Source: Candidatus Defluviibacterium haderslevense
GTDB lineage: Bacteria > Bacteroidota > Bacteroidia > Chitinophagales > Saprospiraceae
Assembly: GCA_016712225.1 (NCBI GenBank)
Contig: JADJRL010000003.1
Location: 3,423,501-3,487,500, forward strand
Length of the DNA stretch: 64,000 nucleotides
Direction of reading: 5' to 3'
Shown: positions 1-10,072 of the stretch, in pieces
Numbering within the stretch: position 1 is the first letter of the stretch
Layout of the letters: every line of letters begins with the position of its first letter
Notes under the pieces: generated by a model
Told to the model about the DNA's origin: nothing
The model's database searches: none
Seen by the model: the letters and a program-made list of their open reading frames with translations, nothing else
Program-made: the position numbers and the translations under genes

Positions 1-109
1 TGATTGTATTAAATATTTTAAATAATAAAAATACGTATTCATTTAGAAACTTGAAAGGAATTGGAAATCAATTTATAGTAAGTTGTAAGATATAATTTAG
101 ATTAAATGT

Positions 110-1165
110 TCATTCCGCTTTTTTGCTCAAATAAACCACAACCGGAAAATGATCACTATATCCATAGTTGTATACATTCCCGGAAAAAGTTCTTTTAGGA
201 TGATTTTTATAATGTCCACTGGCTTCCAGCATAAATGATTTGCGATAAATCTGATGTTTGTAGAATTGGAATTGATTTACATTCTGTTGTATTAAATTTT
301 CAGAAATGAGAATCTGATCAAATAAACTCCAAGTGTCATTAAAACTAGTAGAACCTTCCCCTCGATCATAATTCCAATAAAACGGATTGTAGAAATCTTC
401 CTTGCCCACTTTATTTTTAACCCCAATAGCCTTAATCCCAACAGTGAGGCTTTCATTGTCCGGATTGTCATTGAGGTCTCCCATGATAATATAATTAGCA
501 TCAGGATGGATGGATCGTAGGGAATCCACTATATGTCTGTTTAACTGTGCTGTTTGTAGTCTATAGGGTTTAGTTATTATTTCACCACCTCTACGGGATG
601 GCCAATGATTGACTAGAATATACACCAATTGTTGATCTAGATAGCCTTTTACCAACAACACGTCCCTGGTTTTTTTTGTATTCCCATTAGCCAATTTCAA
701 TAAAATACTATATGGTTTGCTTTCTACAACATGAAAATATTTTTTTTGATAGAGTAAAGCTACATCTACACCTCGATCATCAGGTGAATTGTAATGAATG
801 ATTTGATAAGATCTGTTTTTTAGGTTTGCTGTTTGAGTTAAATCTTCCAATACTTTTTTGTTTTCAATTTCAGAAACACCCAAAATGGCCAATCCATCTG
901 GAGTATAATCTGTGCCTATGTCCTTGATCACTGTAGAGAGGCGATCGAGTTTGTCCCTATATTTTTCTTCAGTCCAATTTTTATCACCTTGAGGTGTAAA
1001 TTCTTCATCTAAAGTCAAAGTATCATTAACGATGTCAAATAAATTTTCTAAATTATAAAAACCTACACCAGCAATGACTGATTTTTGACCATATTGGCTC
1101 AGTGGAATCAAGAAAAGGAGTAATATCCACAATGGCCTAATAATTAATTTAAATTTATTCTTCAT
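110..1165 (-). CDS. Secreted endonuclease/exonuclease/phosphatase-family protein
   Basis: The 351-aa protein starts at MKNKFKL; a longer in-frame reading would run into the divergent gene and has no signal sequence of its own. A hydrophobic signal peptide (WILLLFLIPLSQYGQ) predicts export. The rest reads as an EEP (DNase I-like) fold: an N-terminal FYNLENLFD, the metal-binding motif GDLNDNPD, and a terminal YSDHFPVVV carrying the SDH catalytic motif. The family hydrolyses phosphodiesters in DNA, RNA or phosphorylated small molecules. It faces a TonB receptor and a DUF5689 lipoprotein, a setting that suggests a secreted nuclease feeding nucleic-acid fragments to an outer-membrane importer (inference). 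The family call is sure; the substrate is not known. Confidence 0.88.
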   Translation of the reverse strand: MKNKFKLIIRPLWILLLFLIPLSQYGQKSVIAGVGFYNLENLFDIVNDTLTLDEEFTPQGDKNWTEEKYRDKLDRLSTVIKDIGTDYTPDGLAILGVSEIENKKVLEDLTQTANLKNRSYQIIHYNSPDDRGVDVALLYQKKYFHVVESKPYSILLKLANGNTKKTRDVLLVKGYLDQQLVYILVNHWPSRRGGEIITKPYRLQTAQLNRHIVDSLRSIHPDANYIIMGDLNDNPDNESLTVGIKAIGVKNKVGKEDFYNPFYWNYDRGEGSTSFNDTWSLFDQILISENLIQQNVNQFQFYKHQIYRKSFMLEASGHYKNHPKRTFSGNVYNYGYSDHFPVVVYLSKKAE

Positions 1166-1192
1166 ATCATACGATTCCTGCTGCAAAGTAAA

Positions 1193-1200
1193 TAAATTTG
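1193..1200 (+). promoter_or_regulatory. Bacteroidota -7 promoter element (TAAATTTG)
   Basis: TAAATTTG matches the Bacteroidota sigma-A -7 consensus TAnnTTTG and lies 20 bases before the TonB receptor ATG at 1221, leaving a very short leader. On the other strand of the same 55-base divergent gap a near match, TACTTTG, could serve the endonuclease gene. No convincing -33 element was identified. Confidence 0.5.
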
Positions 1201-1220
1201 TGGCTGAAAGGCTAATAAAC

Positions 1221-3965
1221 ATGAATCCAAAACGAATCTTGCTCTTTATCATTAATGGCTTGCTATTTATCACTGCTGAGGGCCAAGTCTTTATGGGTCA
1301 AGTAATTGATGCCTTTAAATCGACTCCAATAACCAATGTCACTGTTGAAATCGATCAAGTCAAACTTGAGATGACTACGAATGAAACCGGAGATTTTAAT
1401 ATTGACCAAACTAAACTTCCTGCTACTTTTAGTATTAAATTGAGTAAATCCGGATACTACCCCTTACAACAAAACGTAAATATTGACAAATTAAATGGTA
1501 CCCAACGAATATTCAATTTGGTACCTATTAAAACAATTCAGCAAGAAATAGCCACTATAGAGTTAGATCAATCTGATGATACCGATGAATCGGATGTTTA
1601 TAGTTTATTGACTAGTTCTGATGATCCAATTCAAAAAGCCGCTGCATTTCAATTTGGCATCTTTAGATTGAAATTAAGAGGTATTGGTGATCAGTGGTCA
1701 AGGTTGGGGTTTAATGGATTTTTATTAAATGATTTGCAACAAGGAAAATCCACATATCAGATATTTTCTGGGCAAAATAAATTGACAGATTATACTGATG
1801 GTATCATGGGGTATAATAGTAATGAAGATGACTTTGGTGATTTGGGCTTGAACCAATGGATTAGTTTTAACCCCATAACCTATAGAAAAGGTCTTAGTTT
1901 GAATTATTCTGTTTCGAATAGAAGTTATACGCATAGATTAGGAGCTCAATATGTTAAACATTTTAATCGAAGTAAGGTCAGCTTAGTTCTAGGTGCGAAT
2001 CGAAGATGGGCTTTTGAGGGATTTATTCCCGGAACTTTTTACGATGCATGGGGAACATATATAGGATTATCCAAGAAAATAAATAGTCGAACAGATGTTC
2101 AATTATTATTGGTCAATGCTCCGGTGCAAAGAGGAAAAAGCAGTCCAGGGACTAAGGAAGTTTTTGAATTAAGCGACGATCGTTTATACAATTCATATTG
2201 GGGCTATCAATCCGGTAAAAAAAGAAATTCAAGAATTGCAAAAATAGAATTACCTACTGCTTTCTTAAATTTGTCTTCTAAACTTTCAGACCAACTTCAA
2301 TTGAATCTTGGTTTAATGGCTACCAAAGGGAAGCGTTCTGATTCTAGCATTGATTGGACCAACTCGCCTGATCCTAGACCAGATTATTATCAAAAATTAC
2401 CGTCATACATTCAGGATTCAGCATCAAAGGCTGCGGTTACCTATGAATGGAAAAATAATGTCAATGTGCGACAAATAAATTGGGATCAATTTTATCAATC
2501 TAATTATAATCAATATACGACCGTAAGAAATATTAATGGAGGAAATGATTCAGTGATTGGCAGAAGGGCCGTTTATTTTCTAAATGAAAGACATAGTGAT
2601 CCCACTGATCTTGAACACTTTTTAAATTTGAAATGGCATAAGTCAAGAAATTCAATTCTATTGGGATATAGAATTGAATATTTGATGAAAGAAAATTATT
2701 TGCTTATGTCTGATTTATTAGGAGCTGATTTTTTTGTAGATAAAGAAGATTTTGTTGATGATCAAAACCTGGCACATCCAAATGTAAATAATTTAAATCA
2801 TATTGTTTATGAAGGCGATCGATATGGATATGATTATGCTTCTGTGCATTATCGATACGATATCTTCACTCAATGGGAACATAAATTCAAGAAATGGGAT
2901 TTAATGTTTGGAGTAGATGGAGGCTATAAATCTGATGTGAGAAGGAGTGATTATAAGAATTTGATATTCGAGAATTCATCCGGAAGTTCTGAAATTTTTA
3001 AAGCTATTCAGTATGGAATAAAGTCCAGTCTTACCTATAAATTAAATGGTAGAAATTATATTTTAGCTAATTTAGCATATGCTTCTAAAGCACCATTTTT
3101 TACGGATATTTTTATTAATCCTCAGTGGAGATCTGATAGGATCCAGGATGTTACTAATGCAACAGTCTACCAATTCAGTTTACATTATTTTTATCGGAGT
3201 CCTGGTGCAAAAATTCAACTTGGCGGATACGCAATTGAAATTAAAGATCTAACGCAAAACAAGAATTTTTATTTAGATGAGGCTTTGGAAGATGCTACAG
3301 CTCAAGAATTAGCAAATGGTGGATTTATAAATGCCTTTTATACGCATATGGATCAGCGATATGTAGGTCTTGATCTAGCTATGGAATACAATTTGTCGTC
3401 AAGATTTGAATTGACTTTCGCAGGTCAGGTGGGGGATTATATTTATTCAAACAGACCTACACTTTTGCTTTTTGATCAATACAGCAACGCAGAGGCTAGC
3501 CACTTGATTTATTTAAAGAATTTCTTCATTCCTGGTACACCCCAGATAGCTATTACAGCCGGGCTAAAATATAATTTTAAAAGGAATGGATTTTTTGGAA
3601 TCAATGTTTCTTATTTAGATAAATCTTTTGTTGAAGTTAATCCTTTAAAAAGAATTCCAGAAACTGTAGGAGATCTAGATCGTGATGGAGAAACCTTTAA
3701 GAAAATTAATGATCAGGAAAAATTGCCATCTGCTGTTGTGGTAGATGCATTTATTTTTAAAAGTTATCGATTTTTAGGACATTATTCTAGTGTTAGCTTG
3801 AGTGTAAATAATATTTTCAACAATAAAAATCTGGTTTCAGGTGGATTCGAACAAAATCGTTTTGATTTTAAAGACAAACAATTAGATCAATTTCCAAATA
3901 AATATTTTAACCTTCAAGGAATTAATTATTTTCTAAACATAAGTCTTTCATTAGAAAAGATTTAA
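1221..3965 (+). CDS. TonB-dependent outer-membrane receptor (nuclease/DUF5689 locus)
   Basis: A 914-aa protein starting at MNPKRILLF, where the signal peptide begins; seven upstream in-frame codons are ignored. After the signal peptide comes a carboxypeptidase-regulatory-like beta-sandwich (about residues 22-100, GQVIDAFKSTPITNV), then a plug-like segment containing KLRGIGDQWSRLGFNG, and a long C-terminal part rich in alternating aromatic strands typical of a 22-strand barrel. It ends in a strand-like FLNISLSLEKI. Receptors of this class import large substrates across the outer membrane using TonB energy. The DUF5689 lipoprotein gene follows after 10 bases and an exported endonuclease diverges from it, so nucleic-acid fragments or nucleotides are the best guess for substrate (inference). 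Confidence 0.85.
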   Translation: MNPKRILLFIINGLLFITAEGQVFMGQVIDAFKSTPITNVTVEIDQVKLEMTTNETGDFNIDQTKLPATFSIKLSKSGYYPLQQNVNIDKLNGTQRIFNLVPIKTIQQEIATIELDQSDDTDESDVYSLLTSSDDPIQKAAAFQFGIFRLKLRGIGDQWSRLGFNGFLLNDLQQGKSTYQIFSGQNKLTDYTDGIMGYNSNEDDFGDLGLNQWISFNPITYRKGLSLNYSVSNRSYTHRLGAQYVKHFNRSKVSLVLGANRRWAFEGFIPGTFYDAWGTYIGLSKKINSRTDVQLLLVNAPVQRGKSSPGTKEVFELSDDRLYNSYWGYQSGKKRNSRIAKIELPTAFLNLSSKLSDQLQLNLGLMATKGKRSDSSIDWTNSPDPRPDYYQKLPSYIQDSASKAAVTYEWKNNVNVRQINWDQFYQSNYNQYTTVRNINGGNDSVIGRRAVYFLNERHSDPTDLEHFLNLKWHKSRNSILLGYRIEYLMKENYLLMSDLLGADFFVDKEDFVDDQNLAHPNVNNLNHIVYEGDRYGYDYASVHYRYDIFTQWEHKFKKWDLMFGVDGGYKSDVRRSDYKNLIFENSSGSSEIFKAIQYGIKSSLTYKLNGRNYILANLAYASKAPFFTDIFINPQWRSDRIQDVTNATVYQFSLHYFYRSPGAKIQLGGYAIEIKDLTQNKNFYLDEALEDATAQELANGGFINAFYTHMDQRYVGLDLAMEYNLSSRFELTFAGQVGDYIYSNRPTLLLFDQYSNAEASHLIYLKNFFIPGTPQIAITAGLKYNFKRNGFFGINVSYLDKSFVEVNPLKRIPETVGDLDRDGETFKKINDQEKLPSAVVVDAFIFKSYRFLGHYSSVSLSVNNIFNNKNLVSGGFEQNRFDFKDKQLDQFPNKYFNLQGINYFLNISLSLEKI

Positions 3966-3975
3966 ATTTATTATA

Positions 3976-6015
3976 ATGAAACAATTACAAATTGTATTTT
4001 TTAGTTTATGCTTATTGATTGTAGTATCGTGTATAAAACATGATTTTGATGCTCCTCCAATTAAAGTGGATTCAATTCCATTTACCGCTAATTCATCCAT
4101 TGCTGAATTGAAGAATAGATACGTTGCTGGAAAGTTTGTTGACATAACAGATGAACTGAATATCATTGCCACAGTAATTGCAGATGATGCGAGTGGAAAT
4201 TTTTATAAAACCTTAGTTATTCAAGACAGTACTGCGGGAATAGAGCTTAAAATTAATCGATCAGGTATTTATACTACATACCCCATAGGTATGAAAATTG
4301 GTGTGAAATGTAAGGGATTAACGATAGGTGATTACGGCGGACTTATTCAATTAGGTAAAGGAACTTATTTGAACAATGGACGATCAAGTCTCTCCGGATT
4401 GGAAGATGCAGTGGCTAATCAGTTTGTTTTTGCCGGCCCTAGAAATCAAACCGTTATTCCGAAAGTGAAACGAATTAATGATTTGAGATTTAGTGAATTA
4501 AGTACTCTGATCCAATTTGATGATGTTGAGTTTGTAGACAAAAATCCCAATCAAACCTTTGCAACAGTAGGTGGCGGCTCATTTCTAAATCTTGATTTAA
4601 CATCTTGCGACAATAACAAAATTATCTTGCACAACAGCGATTTTGCGGATTTTTCCGGAGATAAAATTCCTGTTAAAAATGGTACTATTGTTGGGGTTTT
4701 TGGAAAATTTAATGCAGATAATCAATTGTTGATTCGTAATTTGAATGATGTCCAATTTACAAAAGACCCCTGTGGAGGTAACGGTGGTCAAGATGTTTCC
4801 AAAAGTATTTTAGAAATTAGAAATTTATTTTCCGGGACTACAATTAATATTTCCGACAATTATAAAATTAAAGGTGTCGTCATTTCTGATAGGACTACAA
4901 ATAATATAAATGGACAAAATTTATTTCTTCAGGATGCCACAGCTGGTATAGCTCTACGATTTACTGCTAAGCATAGTTTCAATTTGGGAGATGAATTGGA
5001 GTTAAGTGTTACTGGTATTGAATTGAGTGATTTTAAAGGATTGTTGCAATTGAATAATTTGAAAATCACTTCTCCCAAATTAGTTTCTTCTGGAAATACA
5101 GTTACTCCAAAAGTTGTAAGTATTAAGAATTTAAACACTTCAATTGAAAATTATGAAAGTCAATTGGTGATCATTAAAAATGCAAAGTTGAGTAAATCGT
5201 CCAGGAATACTTATAGTGGTACAGTTAAAGTAGATGATAATACGGATGTCATTGATTTATTTACAGCCTTTACTGTTGGTGGTACTATAGCAACTTTTGC
5301 TAATGATGTATTTCCTACCAGTACTGTTGACGTCGTAGCAATAGCATCACAATTTACCTCGAATCAATTATTGTTGCGTAATCTTTCTGATGTTACAGTA
5401 ATTGGAGGTGGAGGAACTGTAGAACTTAAGTCGATCCAAGAAATCAGAAGTTTGTTTTCTGGCACTAAATTGAATATTGCTAATGATTACAAAATAAAAG
5501 GAATTGTCACTTCAGAAAAAAACGCTTTGAATATTGTAGCTCAAAATATCTATATTCAGGACAATGGAGCTGCTATTGCTGTAAGGTTTACTGCAACACA
5601 ACCTTACAACCTTGGTGATGAAATAGAAATAAATGTGAAGGGAATGGAGCTGTCTGAATTTAATGGTTTGTTGCAAATTAATAATGTTCCCTTGGCAAAT
5701 TCAAGTCTAATAAATATCGGTCAAACCATTACTCCAAAGAGTTTGACCATTCAACAAGTTATTGATCAATTCGAAGCTTTAGAAGGCCAACTTGTAAAAA
5801 TTTCTAATGTTAATATGTCTAAATCATCAGGTTCGACTTATTCTGGAACCGTGATATTGAATGATGGTACGAACAGCATTGACATGTTTACAAGAAGTCA
5901 GGCACTTTTTTCTGGAACTGCATTTAATGTAACTCCGGTAAGTATCACAGCAATTGTATCGCAATTTACGTCTAAACAATTACTCATTAGAACGCTTGCA
6001 GATATTGTTCCTTAA
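3976..6015 (+). CDS. Surface lipoprotein with three DUF5689 domains
   Basis: A 679-aa protein with a lipoprotein signal peptide (lipobox VVSC, Cys near residue 19). Three repeats of about 200 aa follow. Each starts with an ISELKN/ILEIRNLFSG-type helix, continues through an OB-like strand set with GNFYKTLVIQDSTAGI or its equivalents (NLFLQDATAGIALRF, NIYIQDNGAAIAVRF), then a GLLQLNN strand, and ends with QLLIRNL/QLLLRNL before the next copy. This matches DUF5689 of Bacteroidota, often encoded next to TonB receptors and secreted nucleases. Domain 1 differs most from the other two and keeps GNFYKTL. It follows the TonB receptor by 10 bases and is probably its surface partner. Biochemical role unknown; binding of nucleic acid by the OB-like domains is an inference. 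Confidence 0.8.
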   Translation: MKQLQIVFFSLCLLIVVSCIKHDFDAPPIKVDSIPFTANSSIAELKNRYVAGKFVDITDELNIIATVIADDASGNFYKTLVIQDSTAGIELKINRSGIYTTYPIGMKIGVKCKGLTIGDYGGLIQLGKGTYLNNGRSSLSGLEDAVANQFVFAGPRNQTVIPKVKRINDLRFSELSTLIQFDDVEFVDKNPNQTFATVGGGSFLNLDLTSCDNNKIILHNSDFADFSGDKIPVKNGTIVGVFGKFNADNQLLIRNLNDVQFTKDPCGGNGGQDVSKSILEIRNLFSGTTINISDNYKIKGVVISDRTTNNINGQNLFLQDATAGIALRFTAKHSFNLGDELELSVTGIELSDFKGLLQLNNLKITSPKLVSSGNTVTPKVVSIKNLNTSIENYESQLVIIKNAKLSKSSRNTYSGTVKVDDNTDVIDLFTAFTVGGTIATFANDVFPTSTVDVVAIASQFTSNQLLLRNLSDVTVIGGGGTVELKSIQEIRSLFSGTKLNIANDYKIKGIVTSEKNALNIVAQNIYIQDNGAAIAVRFTATQPYNLGDEIEINVKGMELSEFNGLLQINNVPLANSSLINIGQTITPKSLTIQQVIDQFEALEGQLVKISNVNMSKSSGSTYSGTVILNDGTNSIDMFTRSQALFSGTAFNVTPVSITAIVSQFTSKQLLIRTLADIVP

Positions 6016-6026
6016 GTGGCCTAAGG

Positions 6027-6752
6027 ATGAATGATAAGGACATTGATCATTTTAAATTTAGGGACTTTGATTTGATGCATGACCAAAGTGTCATGAAGAC
6101 ATCCACAGATAGTATTCTATTAGGAGCTTGGGCTTCACAATTTGTTTTTTCTTCTGCCTTTGACATCGGCTGTGGATCAGGAATACTGTCATTTATGTTA
6201 GCTCAACATCGCCGTGACGCACTAATCCTTGGAGTCGATATTTCAAATCAAGCTGTTGAGTTGGCAATTAGAAACAAAGCTGCGATTCCTTTTGCAACGC
6301 ATGTTTCATTTGTTCATAACCATTTCAATGAACTGCTCACTGAATTAATACCAGTGGATTTAATCATTTGTAATCCTCCTTATTTTAAATCTAGTTTGTT
6401 GCCTGCTAATCTTGAGCGACAAAGGCAAAGACATGCCACTCATTTTAATTTTGATTCTTTTGCTTCTTTTTGTAACCGACATTTAGTTCAAGATGGATGT
6501 GTTTGTGTTGTAATTCCTTATCATTTCGAAACCGAATTAAGTTTTAGAATGTCATTAGAACGTTTGTATTTGGTAGATTTGGTTGTAGTGAAACATAAGC
6601 AGTCATCTGAACCTTCCTTATGTCTGTGCCGATATGCATTAAGACAGGGTGTACTGAATAAAACGCATTTGATATTATTTGAAGACGATGATACATTAAC
6701 TCCTTCATTTCGAGATTTAACCTACCCGTTTCTGAACTTTAATAAGGAATAA
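6027..6752 (+). CDS. trmN6: tRNA1(Val) (adenine(37)-N6)-methyltransferase TrmN6-like
   Basis: A 241-aa class I SAM methyltransferase. The N-terminus (FKFRDFDLMHDQSVMKTSTD) with the KTSTDSILLGAW segment, the SAM loop FDIGCGSGILS and the catalytic IICNPPYFKSS match the YfiC/TrmN6 family, which methylates N6 of A37 in tRNA1(Val). NPPY is the signature of N6-adenine methyltransferases. It begins 11 bases after the DUF5689 gene and could be co-transcribed, but its function is unrelated. It converges with ribE, with only 2 bases between the two stop codons. Confidence 0.87.
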   Translation: MNDKDIDHFKFRDFDLMHDQSVMKTSTDSILLGAWASQFVFSSAFDIGCGSGILSFMLAQHRRDALILGVDISNQAVELAIRNKAAIPFATHVSFVHNHFNELLTELIPVDLIICNPPYFKSSLLPANLERQRQRHATHFNFDSFASFCNRHLVQDGCVCVVIPYHFETELSFRMSLERLYLVDLVVVKHKQSSEPSLCLCRYALRQGVLNKTHLILFEDDDTLTPSFRDLTYPFLNFNKE

Positions 6753-6754
6753 CT

Positions 6755-7351
6755 TTATTTTAATACATTATTTTTTAAATAGGAAAAAATATATTTACCT
6801 AACAAATCAAATTCTATGTTAGCTTGATCGCCTTCTTTCAGATGTTTAAAGATGGTGTTGGAATAAGTGTATGGAATAATAGCAATATCAAATTCATTTT
6901 TATGAATATTTGCAAGAGTGAGACTGGTGCCATTGATGGCTATGGACCCGCGACCAATTAAATGATATTGCTGATTTTTTTTTAGTTTGAAAGTAAAAAG
7001 ATGACTTCCATTTAATTCTTTTATCCGTATTAACTTCGCAACACAGTCCACATGTCCTTGAACGAAATGGCCATTGATTCGATCAGAAACTTTTAATGAT
7101 CTTTCAAGATTTACGGGATCTCCTTTTTTTAATGAACCCAGATTTGTTTTTGATAAGGTCTCCTCCACAACAACTACACGATATGTCGATTTATTTTTTT
7201 TTATGACTGTAAGACAGACACCATTGTGTGAAACACTTTCATCGATATGTAATTCATTGGAAAATAGAGCCTTAATATCCAAAATTACATTGTTTTTTTC
7301 TTTGCGACATTCATGTATGATCCCGATTTCTTCAACAATTCCTGAAAACAT
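6755..7351 (-). CDS. ribE: Riboflavin synthase
   Basis: A 198-aa protein starting MFSGIVEEIG, the classic start of riboflavin synthase alpha chains. Two lumazine-binding barrel repeats are visible: the first with HNGVCLTVIKK, the second with GHFVQGHVDCVAKL and NGTSLTLANI. Length fits the family. The enzyme dismutates 6,7-dimethyl-8-ribityllumazine to riboflavin in the cytoplasm. It is the last gene of a leftward run, 3 bases after a large gliding-type protein. The only other riboflavin gene in the window is ribD at 35-36 kb, so the pathway genes are dispersed. Confidence 0.96.
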   Translation of the reverse strand: MFSGIVEEIGIIHECRKEKNNVILDIKALFSNELHIDESVSHNGVCLTVIKKNKSTYRVVVVEETLSKTNLGSLKKGDPVNLERSLKVSDRINGHFVQGHVDCVAKLIRIKELNGSHLFTFKLKKNQQYHLIGRGSIAINGTSLTLANIHKNEFDIAIIPYTYSNTIFKHLKEGDQANIEFDLLGKYIFSYLKNNVLK

Positions 7352-7354
7352 AGT

Positions 7355-10069
7355 TTATTTGCCTTTTAATAATTCAATAAATCCTTTAATCATCAAATCT
7401 TTGAGTGGTTGAGTTGAGGGGTAGGGCAGTATTTTGCATGAATAATAATATACGCCATCAGATAAAATAGATCCTTTCAAATTTGTTCCGTTCCAATTTA
7501 GATTTGGATCCTCAGTCCGGAACACCAATTCTCCCCATTGATTTACTACCTGAAATTCTACCCGTTCTATAAATTTATTTTTTATTGGTTTAAATATATC
7601 ATTGTGGCCGTCCCCATTTGGTGTAAAAGTGTTAGGTAATTCATATGCAGGACAATAATTTGCACAAATATTAATTGGAGATTCACATTGTTTGCCACTT
7701 GAATCAATGGAAATGACTTCGTAACATAATGGTTCTATTATGGTATATTCATGTATGTAATTCAATCTGGTAGGGTCATTTATTTTTATTAGAAGTTCGC
7801 GTTGATTAGATTTATTTAATTTATAAATTTCATATCCAACCACATCTTTTATGGGGCAATCTACATTGGGATTATTCCAACTTAATGTATTATAGAGTTC
7901 GGCATTATTGTTTTCATCACATGAACCTTTAACGCTTAATTTTGGGCAACAGGGCGGACTATCATCCATAACTTTTATACAACTTATATTAGAATGATTG
8001 ATTAAGATCGAATCGATACCCTGAAATCCATATGATCCGAAAGATGTTACATAATAACAATATTTTTGTTGTTGTTCAGCTGTTAAATCAATAAATTGTG
8101 TTGTGTTCGTTTGTCCTATGCTGTCGAATTGTACACTATTTTCTTCTTTTCTGAAAATTGAAAATAAGTAATTGCTCCACGATGTATTATTACTCCAACT
8201 CAATTGAACATTTCCATTTAGGTTTTTAACTTTCAAAAAAATGCTTTCGCTTGAATCTGATTGAGCTATAAAACCATCTGATGAAAGGAATTGTACCAAA
8301 TAATGATATGGAAATTGATCTGTAGATAAATTCTTGTGAGTGAAATTTGTATCTAAGACATTTGAATAACTCGAATATGTTTTGGTGTAACTTACTATTT
8401 CTGATAGCGAACCATTAGGATTAGAATAAAATAATTTTATTGTATATGGTGGTTGATGTGCAATGGTGTCAAAAAAATTTGGATTTGGTTTAGCCCATTT
8501 AATGCCTATACTACCGAGGTTTGGATCAGTATTGATGACATCAACATTTAAAAGTATGGGTTTATCAATTTGTAAATAATTACAACTTTCATTTGAAGCT
8601 AATGAACCCACAAAATTATATGGAAAACCAGCGGTGCTTATTTTAGCAAACTCAGCCTGAACTCTATAGCAATAGAGTTGTCCGGGAATGATGTTGCTAT
8701 CTATATAAAAATAATTTTGTAGTTGATAGGAGTTAATCAAATAGGCAATTTTCTGATAATTGGAATGCTCAAGTCCTGGATTGCATGTGTCTTGTATTAT
8801 CGACTGACTTTTGATTTTTCGCCACACCGAAAAACCTCTGAAATGGGTACTGTCAAAATCACAGGCATAGGGCTTAGTCCAATTTAATTCTATCTGATTA
8901 TTGATAATTTTTGATTTCAAATCAATGGGAGGTGGGCCAATAATTTTTATTCGTATGGTTTGTGTTGTGCTTAATCCCGTTGTATCAAAAAAATTATCAG
9001 TAGCTTTTATGGTTACATTATAATATTCTTTTCGGATATGTGTACAATTGGTTTGCCAGATAAATTTTCCATTTATTAGGGGTTTGTTAAATCCGGGAGG
9101 AAAAAGAACGGATGCATTATTCATAATTACAAATGGTGCACCTGCGGCTTCCACTTTGACGAATCCTCCTTTATTTCCTACATCGGCGTCGTTAATAAGA
9201 ATGGGTATTTCCAAGAAAGTACCTGCTATAACACATGTATCCTGAGTGGTGCTTATTACAGGCGGTGAATTCATAGAACAACTTTCTTGTACCAAGATTT
9301 CCATATCGCGTATTATTTTGCCAATTAGAATTCCTTTTCTGAATTCATAAATTGCAATGGCTATATTGTACTCTCCAGCCATTTGGGGTGCATTCCAAAT
9401 AAAGGTTCCACTGAATTGATCTAAATAGATATTGTTATTAAGACCTGATTTAATTTGATTGGGATATAAATAGTTTGGAACTGGAAGATTTCGATCCATT
9501 AAGGGTATGACCAATTCGTAGGCTAGACTATCTCCATCTTCATCAAAAGCTGAAGGATTATGAGTAAATGTCTGGTAAAGACATGCAAAGTCAATCGGAG
9601 CTTGCAATAGTATTGGCGAATGATTAATGCCCTGGAACGTGGTGTTAAATAATGTGATGGTTGATTGTATGTAAAATGGAATATTAACCGAATTGGGTGG
9701 ATCAATATTTAAAATATTATCTATTCTGTTAGGGTCCACCATGCCTAAGTCATAGGTTCCTCTCCCTGGATATTGATGTTCAGCTATATAAATATTTTTT
9801 TTAATGTCGTTCGGAAACTCTGTTCCATTTCCATTGGTGCGACCTGCTGCTGAGAATGTTCCATCGCCCCAGGATATTGTGATAGTATCTCTATCTGCAC
9901 TGCTACTTGAGGTTTTAGTATAGGTAGTTACTATTGCGCGCACATAATTATCAGATAGTTGAACATAGGTTATTTCACCAGCCCGATTATGAGTTGCCTT
10001 TATTATCGTTGGTATATAAACGATTATTAAAATGGTAATCAATAGTCTGTTTAGTTTTTTCCAACTCAT
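7355..10069 (-). CDS. Large secreted protein with gliding-motility C-terminal domain
   Basis: A 904-aa protein with an N-terminal signal/membrane segment (LLITILIIVYIPTIIKA) directly followed by THNRAGEITYVQL, an N-terminal module I recognise from Bacteroidota gliding-type proteins. The middle contains cadherin/Ig-like segments (AFDEDGDSLAYELVIP) and several fibronectin type III-like units (IELNWTKPYACD, GIKWAKPNPNF, VQLSWSNNTSW, LSWNNPNVDCP). The C-terminus (NTFTPNGDGHNDIFKP ... FQVVNQWGELVF ... LSDGVYYYSCKI) is the gliding motility-associated domain that sends cargo to the type IX secretion system. It sits in a tight run between rfbD (3 bases upstream) and ribE (3 bases downstream). Probable cell-surface or extracellular adhesin-like protein; exact role unknown. 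Confidence 0.85.
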   Translation of the reverse strand: MSWKKLNRLLITILIIVYIPTIIKATHNRAGEITYVQLSDNYVRAIVTTYTKTSSSSADRDTITISWGDGTFSAAGRTNGNGTEFPNDIKKNIYIAEHQYPGRGTYDLGMVDPNRIDNILNIDPPNSVNIPFYIQSTITLFNTTFQGINHSPILLQAPIDFACLYQTFTHNPSAFDEDGDSLAYELVIPLMDRNLPVPNYLYPNQIKSGLNNNIYLDQFSGTFIWNAPQMAGEYNIAIAIYEFRKGILIGKIIRDMEILVQESCSMNSPPVISTTQDTCVIAGTFLEIPILINDADVGNKGGFVKVEAAGAPFVIMNNASVLFPPGFNKPLINGKFIWQTNCTHIRKEYYNVTIKATDNFFDTTGLSTTQTIRIKIIGPPPIDLKSKIINNQIELNWTKPYACDFDSTHFRGFSVWRKIKSQSIIQDTCNPGLEHSNYQKIAYLINSYQLQNYFYIDSNIIPGQLYCYRVQAEFAKISTAGFPYNFVGSLASNESCNYLQIDKPILLNVDVINTDPNLGSIGIKWAKPNPNFFDTIAHQPPYTIKLFYSNPNGSLSEIVSYTKTYSSYSNVLDTNFTHKNLSTDQFPYHYLVQFLSSDGFIAQSDSSESIFLKVKNLNGNVQLSWSNNTSWSNYLFSIFRKEENSVQFDSIGQTNTTQFIDLTAEQQQKYCYYVTSFGSYGFQGIDSILINHSNISCIKVMDDSPPCCPKLSVKGSCDENNNAELYNTLSWNNPNVDCPIKDVVGYEIYKLNKSNQRELLIKINDPTRLNYIHEYTIIEPLCYEVISIDSSGKQCESPINICANYCPAYELPNTFTPNGDGHNDIFKPIKNKFIERVEFQVVNQWGELVFRTEDPNLNWNGTNLKGSILSDGVYYYSCKILPYPSTQPLKDLMIKGFIELLKGK

Positions 10070-10072
10070 GTT

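Noticed and set aside
1..109. Possible end of a gene entering from the left edge
   Set aside because: No open frame with recognisable content; too short and A/T rich to call.
1166..1273. N-terminal extension of the endonuclease into the divergent TonB receptor gene
   Set aside because: The signal peptide starts at the ATG at 1165 and the extension would overlap the other gene's start and promoter.
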